The notes beneath the pieces are model-generated. The model worked only from the letters and a program-made list of their open reading frames with translations. It had not been told where the DNA came from and did not search any database. Shown here piece after piece: positions 53,241-63,100 of a DNA stretch of 64,000 nucleotides; positions within the stretch are counted from its first letter, which is position 1; each line of letters starts with the position of its first letter. The stretch is taken from NCBI GenBank assembly GCA_031213475.1, contig JARUPZ010000018.1, positions 1,736,001 through 1,800,000 of the forward strand, given 5' to 3'. This DNA comes from Nereocystis luetkeana. Its lineage: Eukaryota > Sar > Phaeophyceae > Laminariales > Laminariaceae. The position numbers and the translations under genes were made by a program.

Positions 53241-55766
53241 CTGAGTGAACCGGGGAGCGGGGTGGGACGGGGCGGAGAAGAGAGCACGATGCGTTTGGTG
53301 TATATAGAACGGATGGAAATCACGTATCGTCCGCGCTAAAGGGGTTTAGGTGGTGTACGTTTTAGTGCTTGATCTTTTGATGTCTTCGTACCGTCACGCT
53401 TGAAGGATGGGTGAGGGTATAAAAAAAGCGCCAGGTGATCAAAAGGCCGAAACGCGAGGGCTTCTCACACCGTAGACCATACCACCGCAGTCGGACGGAA
53501 AAATATACTGCTTGTGGCAGGCATAGCCCTCCTTCAGCCAACTTCCCGTTTGTTTTCAAAAACGTGATACTGGCTGTACCGGTGTGTATCGGCATGTAGG
53601 AACACATTTTTACGTCGAAGAGAACACGCCGATAAATTACATCGTGGCATAATGGAAGAAAAAATAATCTCATCATTCCCCCACTCCCACTCTCTCACCG
53701 CCGACCCCGAGATGCTAAAAAACGAGCGAGCGGTCTCAACGACGGGAGCGACGGGGGCGATGTCGTATCTCCCTCCGCCCTCATAGAGCCGCATCCGTTC
53801 CATCCTCTCGTCCTCCTGGCGCTGCAAGGCCAGTTCCCGACGCCTCCCCTCTCGATGGATTCTGCGAGCCGTCTCCCTCCGCATCCGTATCTCGTGCTCG
53901 TCGGCTTGGGTCTCATCGTAGGCGAGAACCGCGGCCACCCTCTCCCGCTTGGCGCGCGCCTCCGCTCGCCGGGACAGTTCCACCTCTCGCTCTCGATGTC
54001 GCTTTTGCGCCGCCACGCTCCCCGCGCGAGCCACGGCCACGGACCGCAGCTCATCCGCCCTCAACGCCACCTCCGCATCCTTCTGTCGCCTTTCTTCCTC
54101 CGCGCTGCACTCGGCGTTGTGTTTCCTCGCGAGCTCCTTCTGCTTCTGGGAAGCAACCCGCGCGAGCGCAGCGCGCCGGGACGCTTTGAAGTGCTGAATC
54201 TCGCTGGCGGTGGGTGCCTTTTTGGCGGGCTGTGTTCCAGGGGTGGTGGGCGGGCGGGTGGGGCGCAACAGACGCACGGCGCAGCGCGAGTCGCGTGGGC
54301 GTTGGCCACAAAATCAGGTCAACCGGGTGTTTTTGATCGTCATGAGGATTCTTCTGTCGTATCGTGTTGTTGTAGATGTTGAGTCAGCGTGGATGATTGA
54401 TCTTTCCTGTGTGCATTACTTCCCACCGCATTGAGAGGCGTGGTTCGCATACAAGTGCCAAACAGTGTACCGTATGACCAGCTTCTCTCTGTGCATTCAG
54501 TTAGACCCTTAGACCCACCTCCGAAGCGTTCGCTCTCTGATCGCCGCCGGCCGCGGCGTCGAGCTTCCGCTGCGAGCGAGCTCTGCACCGGGCACGCCTT
54601 TGCGCTTCACGTACGGCAGCAGTGTTGCCGCCATCGTCTCTGTCTTGCGGCCGCGACATAACAAACATGTCCAGCTCACGCTCCATCCCGGCGGAGAAGG
54701 GGCTGGGCGACGAGTCCGCTCTCGCGGCTGCCGTTTCTCCCACTGACCCGAACGGGGCCGGTACTATCGGGAGAGGGGCAGGTGAGGGGACAGGGCAAGA
54801 TTCTCCCTGGTCGAAACGAAGGGGAAAGCAAGCGGCGTAGCGTAAGTGGCGGAGTCGTAGACATGATTTCCATGTATGTATATGTCGCTTGCTTTGTCAT
54901 ATCGTAAGAGGCCGAGCATCTTCCTTTCCCTATTGTACGACCTCTATGACGCTTCGGTCTATAGCATGAAGCCACCTGTTGGGATATTTTGCCAGCGTTG
55001 TCTGCTAAGTAGGCTACAGGCACAGTACTGCAGTGTTACTCTTTCCCAAGAAGAAAATATGGCACTCCGGAGAGGGCATACCGCCTTCGACCTGCCTGCG
55101 CACGCTAACCTAGGCACTCTATAAGCGTACCTTGCTCGGTCGCGCGATGAATTCTGGTTGCTGTTCTCGTTCTTCTCCTCCTCCCGCTGCAGTTCCTTCT
55201 TTCCCAACGTTGCCGTCTACATGAAGTCCTCCTTTCTTCCGCACGTACAGCATAGACGACATATTGGTCTCGCCCACGAAGTCGCGGTCGAGCGAGACGC
55301 AAAACCCCCCGCCGGGCTCGAGGTCAGCCGGAACAACGGAATACCGACCCCCGTCCACGCATACCTCGACGTCCCGCGTCAGTGCCCGCCGTGTTTGGGG
55401 CGGGGCGGAAATCCGGTTTGACCCCCGGACGACAGAAACGCCTCCGAGACGACGCCACCCTTCTCCTCGCGGAGGAGGGACGTCCGATGGTGGCCGCGCG
55501 CATATGTCTGGCGGCTCTTTGACGGGTTTCTGAGCGACGGCAGTTTTATTTTTCTTGGGTCGATCCGGGCTGCCGTGGATGGCGGCGATACGATGGCTGG
55601 CTTCGATGGTCGCTCTCTGGACGTCGTCTGCTACGGTGCAGAGAGCGCGGGCCTTTTCGATGAGGCTCAAGCCGTCCAGACCCAACGACGACGCGCTAGC
55701 TCGAGGCTGCTGTTGATATAATAAAGGGAAGCGAGTCATGCGTACTGAAGACAATTTGACGGCCAT
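52563..55766 (-). CDS. 710-residue coiled-coil protein, function unknown (four exons)
   Basis: Exons are 55766-55131, 54806-54519, 54229-53699 and 53240-52563, lengths 636, 288, 531 and 678, all multiples of three, so every intron is phase 0. The joined frame is open from ATG (MAVKLSSVRMTRFPLLYQQQ) to TGA. Residues ~30-65 form a helix (LSLIEKARALCTVADDVQRA). Residues 65-315 are mixed and partly disordered. Residues ~315-460 are a long Arg/Glu/Ala-rich coiled coil (e.g. QKQKELARKHNAECSAEEER and RMRRETARRIHREGRRRELA). An Asp/Glu run (DDDDDEEEEDKDE) follows, then a short helix (YRLRAAEVAQRRALSRHIL) and an Ala/Gly tail. There is no signal peptide or membrane segment, so it is probably cytoplasmic or cytoskeletal. 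A ciliary or centrosomal role would fit such a protein but nothing in the sequence proves it. Confidence 0.75.
53699..54229 (-). CDS. Coiled-coil gene exon 3 (main coiled coil)
   Basis: The acceptor is GGAACACAG, after a C-rich tract, and the donor GCG|GTGAGA. It is 177 codons, of which about 145 form a continuous charged helix. Confidence 0.75.
54519..54806 (-). CDS. Coiled-coil gene exon 2
   Basis: Ninety-six codons between a TTTCGACCAG acceptor and a GAG|GTGGGT donor. A Pro-rich start is followed by GMERELDMFVMSRPQDRD and an Arg/Ala helix. Confidence 0.65.
55131..55766 (-). CDS. Coiled-coil gene exon 1
   Basis: The ATG at 55766 opens 212 codons to AAG|GTACGC. It includes a patch YSVVPADLEPGGGFCVSLDR that may be a small beta domain. 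Confidence 0.75.
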
Positions 55767-56093
55767 CGCATGATCTCGAAACCTTGCCGTTCAGAGGTGA
55801 GGAAGTGGGTTTTGAGGAGCCGCATCTTCAATTTATGTTGTAGCTCGTGGAATCGGGGTTGACATGAATTTTCCATAATTCTGTATATTCGGCCCATCAG
55901 AGTGGGCTAGTGTTATGGTACTGCTTTGAATGGGGCTGAAAGCCCGGTAATTACCTGGGTTCAGGTATCGGGATCTTATTTGTAGTATTGGGGGCGTATC
56001 TCAGATGGAAAGCCGGTGGTTTTCCCAGCGAGGCCCGGCCTTGCTCACAGTCTCCACGTGCACGAAAGGAATAAAGCTGCTCTTCTTCTATCT

Positions 56094-56214
56094 CTAAGGG
56101 TCGGATCTTAACGAGGACTGTTTTCAGTTTTTTTCGGAGTCGGAAAATACCGAAACTTCGGGAAAATACTTGAAAAAACTCAAAAACTGTCCTCGTTAAG
56201 ATCGACCCTACGCA
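56094..56214. repeat. Foldback element R (~120 bases)
   Basis: The arms AGGGTCGGATCTTAACGAGG ACTG and the complementary CAGT CCTCGTTAAGATCGACCCT enclose a loop that itself contains AGTTTTTTTC/GAAAAAACT and CGAAACTTCG pairings. It is a single copy in this window. Confidence 0.8.
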
Positions 56215-57816
56215 AACATCACACGGAGTCCCAACGAGTACCTGCTCAATAGACAAACCTATCAAGGGATACAAGGTGTCCCGACCTTGATCTTAACAAG
56301 CCGTCGCATGGCAGTGATTCGTATAAAGACTGAAGGTGCAGGAAAACGTAGACAGCATGCATACGCGTATGTACAGTTCCTTCTACACCTTACGTATACA
56401 TATTCGTATAGTAATACCGAAACAAGTTGACACATCGTGATTTTGATTATCGGCTGTTTTTTTTCGTGATCGGAACTGAAGATAATGTACATCGTACGTA
56501 CAGCAATAGTTCTATATTGCGATTGTCTACAGCAGTACAGCAGTACAGCACAGTAGTAGTACGTAGTAGATGCGTACAGTACGAAGCCAAAGCGCTTCAT
56601 GTACCACGTAGAAACTTTCGGCTGTCGCGAACGTGATGCAGTCTGACCCTCCGGGTTGAACAGGACAACAACCTGAACTTGTTTCATACCTGGTCCTGGT
56701 AGACACAATTATTGTATGCCTTCGGCCTCCGCGTGAACTCGTGCTAAACTTGCACCTGGTATAGAAATTCATTGTATGTGCGCGAGGACTCTCCTTGTGT
56801 TCGCTCTACAAGTATACGAGCCTTTGCAATAGTAGAGTGGAGCTCACCGGCTCTCCTTGTTGAATGGATGATGACGAGGATGATTGAGGAAGCCCTGGTG
56901 ATGATCTCGAACCCTGGTGTCGAGGCTGCATTGCAGCCTCAACACCTCCAGAACAGCCGACCACTCTTGCCTGAGTGTGATATCTCTCCTTGCGTGATGA
57001 TGGTGGTGGCCCCGAAGCACGCGATCTTGACCGACCTCCCAAAACCTAACAGAGTACCAGCAGAAGAAGGGGCTTCGTTCCACGACGACGACTCACTACA
57101 GTAGTGACTACGCAGCTGACGTTGTTGCTGCTTGCAGCGAGAGGTAAACGAATCACTGTCGGGTGTGCTTACTGTACTTTCAAGGCAACGGCATCGCCAT
57201 ATCCGCCTGGTTGTTGCGTAATAATACCGCTCTTTAATGCCTTCGACTCATCTTGATGTCGATCAGGCCATTGCAGCCTTTCTTTACGTTTGATATCAGA
57301 GTTTTACGTGTGGCTTCGAATGCTTATACGAGAGGTTCCGCGTTGAGATCGTAGTCGGCCATAAGGTGACCAGTTGAAACGTGAAACCGACTTGTCGACT
57401 AAGTATATGGAGATTAGACTGATTTGACTATCCAGGTTTTTCGCACGACCAGCCGAAGTCGAAGAGGCACCAGTTACCCCGCAACATTACTTCCGTTTGT
57501 TTTTTTGGGGGATTTTGGAGTCATGTATGTACGCGCAGGATCTTGACAGGACATGAGGATACACACCTCGTAGACAGACCGGCGTCCCAGAACATCAGAG
57601 GGCCTTTAACAATCTGGAAGAAGGGATCTTTAGGTTGGTTGGCTGTTCAGGTGCTTTGGTTCCTGGCGGGATCAAGGTGACGGGCGAAGACCCAACCCAA
57701 CCCCTGACTCTAACCCTAAACCTAACACCAACAATTGGCAGCTTAGCACAGTCGTCTTTCGCGCCCTGAGGGATGGCTCCTACGAGTTGTACGGACTATA
57801 CCTGGTACTATTTATT

Positions 57817-57930
57817 ACGGGGGATCATACTAAATAGGACCTATGGTGCACACAAAAACCTACATATTTATCTATTTTCACTCACAATATTAGGTCCTAC
57901 CAGGTATTTACTATGCCCCCCCGTAATATC
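57817..57930. repeat. Foldback element Q, copy 2
   Basis: The inverted ends are TATTACGGGGGATCATACTA and its near-complement (TTTACTATGCCCCCCCGTAATA); both sides also share AGGACCTA / TAGGTCCT. The element may be flanked by TA. It is similar to 46370-46515. Confidence 0.75.
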
Positions 57931-58834
57931 ACGACGTATCATATAGCCCTCCTTTTCGTATTGGGGTGGCGATATCGACCGCTGTCGTCGGCGATCGTAA
58001 TCTAGCTGGAAGAAGATTTGGTACCTGGTACGTCCGCATCAAGTAGATGTTCGTACACGTACTATTAATATTATTGTAGGTCGGACCCGCTCGGGTACTT
58101 GATGTCATCGTACCATCCGTTGCCTGTTGACATTCATTCGCCCCACCCAGAAGAAAAATAAAAAGGGGGCTCGTCTCGACGAGACCGTTCGTGATGGTGC
58201 TATGATAGCGTTAGTACTGCTGTAGTATCGCAGAAGTACTCTACGAGGACACATTGAATGGTGCGAAAGGAAAGAAACAGCGGAGCAGGGTACGAGTAGG
58301 TACTGTTAAGTTTATAATTCCCCTGGTGTAATACGAGTATACTTGGTTGTACGAGTATTATAGTACACCTGCTGTGGGTCGCCCGAGATGTCCGTGCGAG
58401 TGCCGGAGGCGTTCTGATCTGCCTTCTGTAGATCTATTATTGAACACGGGGCAAAATCAAAGCAAGGCTGCGATATCTTAAGGGGCACGGTATTGGAGAT
58501 GATACTTGTAAGTAACCATCTGTCGTTACTTGATAATACATAGTCATCTGGTATACATAGCGTAGCATACGCACCACAAACAGCCTTGTTTGACGTGTAT
58601 CGTATTGTTGCTGTAGTTACTTTAAGTAGTACGTACGTAGCTTGAATGTGTGACAAACAACAGTTTACAAGCTGTGTCGTTACTGATATGTGATAAAGTA
58701 TATGTACTGTATCGTACATACGGAAGTACATGTGTACATGTAGCGGGACTGTCATATCCAGTATCCCTCTTAGAACCGGTAAGGTTCGGGATTTGCCACA
58801 GGGTACTGATTTGAGCGCACCCTAGCAGTTGAGC

Positions 58835-60107
58835 TGTTGGAGTAACAATATTGGCTACCGGCTAGGGTCATGGATTGATTGGGGTGGTATCTTTTCTGTT
58901 TTTGATATTTTTGTTGCAAGCGCAAGCACGCATCGCCCCCCCCCACATGAGCTCACTCTACATCTGCTCATCATCATCAGCTTCCAGCTGAGCAATCAAT
59001 CAACACTGGCCAGGAGTCGCCAACAACATCTCTTTATCTTACAAGAGAAGCTTACACATACAAGTTTGCTTAACGGCAGCTTAAGCGTTTGCCCTCTCCA
59101 GATTGTGTCTTATCGGCCATCGATAAGCGGATCTGAGCGTATACCAGCCACGAGCTGACACACGCTACGCGTATACCAGCTTCGAGCTGACACACGCAAA
59201 CCACATTGTTTAAAAGGTTATGAGCCTCGAACACTAAGCAAACGCGACTTACAAGCCACGGGGCACCACGGCCGCCACGACCGGCCGCTCCAAGAGCTAC
59301 GAGTTCACAACTACTCCTTCTGACATCAGCTCTACGGAATTTCAGGGTTTCAAGAAGCGATCAAGATCGCTTGCTGCTGCTTCCTCTACAAGGAGTACTG
59401 CCGCCTTCCAAGGTCTACGGGCTACGAGTGCGTTGGCGGTCTACTATATCAAAGTGAGTGGGTCTAAGAGGGTCGTACGCAGATAGCAGTCATTAGAATT
59501 GCGAAAACTGTGATAACGACACCCAGAGAACCACCACGCAGAACGTTGGTTGAATATAATTTCACCGCGTCAGGTCAAATTTATTTTTATTTTTGACACC
59601 CTCGACCATACTCGAGGTACACACTGCTGCTGTACGTCATTAAGACAGCCATCTCCACCACAACGCAGTCGAACTGCTGTTGGGAGCTCTAGCTTGACGT
59701 AGTCCACGCTCTGGATCATAAGTCTCGGAAGACGTCCGAGCAACAGCTAGCTAGCTGTGTAATCCACTTCCGACAGCAAAACGCGCTGTCTATTCACCCG
59801 ACCACCCTACGGAGGCAGGTGGATCGGAAGTTTCATCAAGTTTTTTTTTTCGGAAAACATATAATCTGCGAAGAATCTGAGACCCCAAGAGGCCGTTCAT
59901 ACGAACAGTTCTATTTTATAGAATACTTTTGACCTGGCCTGACAGTCTCGCCACACAGCAGTACCTGTACAACAGTGCTGCACGTATAACACACGGTGTG
60001 TGGTACTTGCCTCTGCTGTACCTACGAGTAGCAAGCAGCTGTTTGAGGACGTAGTACTGCTGCCGTCTCCTGTGGTGGCCTACTACTACTGTACCAACGA
60101 CAACATC
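58835..60107 (+). mobile_element. Putative 5' LTR and leader of the Ty1/copia element
   Basis: TGTTGGAGTAACAATATTGG at 58835 has the TG start and sequence style of copia LTRs. The LTR end and primer-binding site could not be fixed; AGGTTATGAGCCTCG near 59213 is only a weak candidate. A 32-base tandem duplication (GCGTATACCAGC...GAGCTGACACACGC) lies at 59137-59197. There is no coding exon before the Gag ATG. The 3' LTR lies outside the window, so the boundaries cannot be confirmed. Confidence 0.45.
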
Positions 60108-63100
60108 ATGAGCGACAACACCAGCAGCTTGGCCAACACAATCAAAGCATTGAAGAAGTTGGATGGCAGGGACCCTGGTCTCTTTCGGGAGTGGAGAAAG
60201 AAGCTAGCTGTGGTACTTGGTGTTACGCGGCGCGATATTGCAAGCCTAATCAAAGGTCGTGCCCGGCCAACCGAAGAAATGGCAGGCACACCTGGGACGC
60301 AAGAAGCACTCGAGCAAGAAATTGCCTCGTTTGACCGCGCGAACGAAGACCTCTACGCAATCCTCTACCTCCTCACCGAGAAGCCAGCCTCGCTGATCGT
60401 GCACAAACACGAAAATGACGAGGATGACGGCATGAGCGGCAATGGGCAATTGGCGCTCGAGGCCCTAGTCGAAAAGTATAACAAGGTCACTGACGAGGTT
60501 GTCCGCGCAACGATGGAGAAATTGGTCAACACCCGCATGAAGCAAGGCCAAGACCCTGATGATTTCTTCATGGAGAAGACCCTCGCACGCGCGGAACTGG
60601 TCAAGATGGGTGAGCCGATCACCGACCGCCGCTTCAAGGACATCTGTGTACAGGGCTTCACAGAAGATTACAAGGACATCAAGATGATGATGTACCGCGG
60701 CCCTACGTTTGATATCGACCAGATGCAAACTACCATGCGACATCTCTATCTTGACGACTTATCTCGCAGCAGCAGCGCAAAAGGGAAGATCGCTGGACGA
60801 GGTGTCGCCATGACCGCGGAGACATCCAGCTGCAGAAATTGTGGAAAAGTGGGTCACCTCGTCCGCAACTGCCGGCAAAAGAGGAACGAAGCGCACAACT
60901 CTACTGGTGGTGGAGCCTACGACAAGAAGCCCAAAACAAAAAAATATTTCGGGGGGAAGGCTGGATCCACGGCAGGAAGCAAGGGAGCCTCTGGGCAGAA
61001 GTGGTGCTCCGTCCATAAGACTACTTCTCACAGTGATGAGGGGTGCTACGCACAGGGCGCACAGCGTCCGGAACACAAGGGTGCTCACCTCGCCACTGCT
61101 GTACTAAGTGCAGGATCCCCTCCAGTCAACGACGATGAGAACCCATCCCTCAATTTCGATGATGATTTTGACAAGGGTTTCGCATTTTCAGGATTGACGA
61201 CACGAAATGACGGAGGGATCACAGTATCCAACCCGGACGTGTTCACCATGCTGGTGGACAGCGGTGCCTCGGACCACTTTGTGGATAGCGAGTTGATCAG
61301 AGGGCTGCAACAAGGCATGGTGGAGTACCGAAAACTGGAACAGCCGAAGCCCATCGAGACCGCAGGCAACAAGCAGGTATTCGCGACGGCAACGGGAAAA
61401 ATCTGCGGACACATCATCAACAAATCAGGTCCGCCTATCCCTGTCCGCATCTTCGTCATGATAGTTCCCGGGATGGGACGCCACCTCTTCTCTTCTGCAC
61501 GAGCAATGAAATCAGGAGTGAGCACCATCCTCGAAACAGGGAACCCCCACCTCCAGTTCGACAACAAGACTTATCTCCTTTTGAACCAACACCAAAAGGA
61601 CGCGGGTATGTGCTCGTTTGACGTGTCACTGCGCGCCCTTGACGGCGTGACCTATGGGAGATCCGAGAAACCATCAACACCCTCGGTGGCTCTCCCGGCG
61701 CAAGTAAGCGCTGACACCTGGCACAGGCGACTGGGACACATGAACCCTTGCAACATGGAACTTCTTCGCAAGGTGGAAGGCAACGGTGTTGAATACACCG
61801 GCACTGTGTCAGGTTGTGATATCTGCGCAGTAGGAAAAAGCACGCAAAAGGCGCACCCGAAGAAGGACAAGCACACGACCGATGGACCAATGGAACTGGT
61901 ATATACGGACCTAATGGGGCCAATCACACCAGCAGCAAGGGGAGGATACAAGTACGTCAGTAAGTTTACTGATGGCTTTTCCCGCATGAAGGAAATTTTC
62001 CTCCTCAAATCCAAGGCGGAGGCTGTCAACTCACTCCACCTCTACAATATGACGGTGGCTGTTCCCTTGGGACTGCGCATCCAACGACTGAGGTGCGACA
62101 AAGGAGGCGAGTACACTTCCAAGGAGTTCAAGCAGCTCTGCATCAACTCCGGCATTACTATGGAGTACACCGCCACAGCAACTCCCCAACAAAACGGGGT
62201 ATCGGAGCGTGACGGACGGACACTGGCGACAATGACAAGGTGCCTTCTTAAGGACGGCAACTTTCCGCGCAACATGTGGGGCGAACTATTCTTTACAGCA
62301 GTCCACCTGTGCAACAGGGCACCACACTCAGCATTGGGGGGAGCAACACCCTTCTTGAAGATCCATGGCAAAGAGGCGGATCTATCGGGGTTGAGAGCTA
62401 TTGGTTCAAGGGCCTTCGTGCATATCGAGACCCACACAACGAAACTCGGTGACAAAGCATGGGAGGGTAAACTCTGTGGCTTCAGCCAAGACAGCAGGGC
62501 TTACAGGATCTACAATCCGGCTAAAGGGACTGTTGTGGAGAGCCGCAATGTCACCTTCCTGGAGACGCCGCCATACTCCATGCCACCCGTTGGAACAGAC
62601 TACTCTGTCGACGATGAGGACTACGAAAATGATGTCATCGATCTCACTTCCTTCCTGGATTTCACAATTTTGGACTCACCAGAGAAGGAGCTGGAACACC
62701 TTCGGACAAAGATACGGGGCATGCTACAGGAGAATGCTAATAAATCAATACAACCGCAAGAGGCAGCATCACTACAGCACGAGGCATCTTCTCTACCGGA
62801 GGAACTTTCACCATCACCTGAGGAACCGGCGCCATCTCCGGAGGAGGGAACGTCACAAGAGGCTGGAGCATCGTCGGGGGTCGTACCTGCAGCATCAACT
62901 GGAGAACCGGCTGCACAGCAGCCTCGAGTAACTCGTGCTAGTACGAGGTCTAATCCGAACACGGATGACACTTTCGACAGCTCACTCACTCCCAACCAAC
63001 TCCTCTACCTTGCAAAGGGAGAACCACGGATCAAGACCACGGGCATGCGCGAGGATTTTGCCCACATCGAGGGAGATCCTTTTCTATCGTACAAGGCTTT

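Larger units (their letters stand above)
55767..58834. other. Intergenic region with foldback elements
   Basis: It contains the foldback at 56094-56214, foldback element Q copy 2 (57817-57930) and ACCTGGTA words at 56688, 56752, 57800, 57898 and 58020. An open plus-strand frame at 56772-57104 and its minus-strand counterpart are roughly equal in quality and neither is called. No gene is supported. Confidence 0.5.

Noticed and set aside
60246..62995. Several minus-strand frames opposite Gag-Pol
   Set aside because: They are shadows of the long copia reading frame, which contains all recognisable domains.
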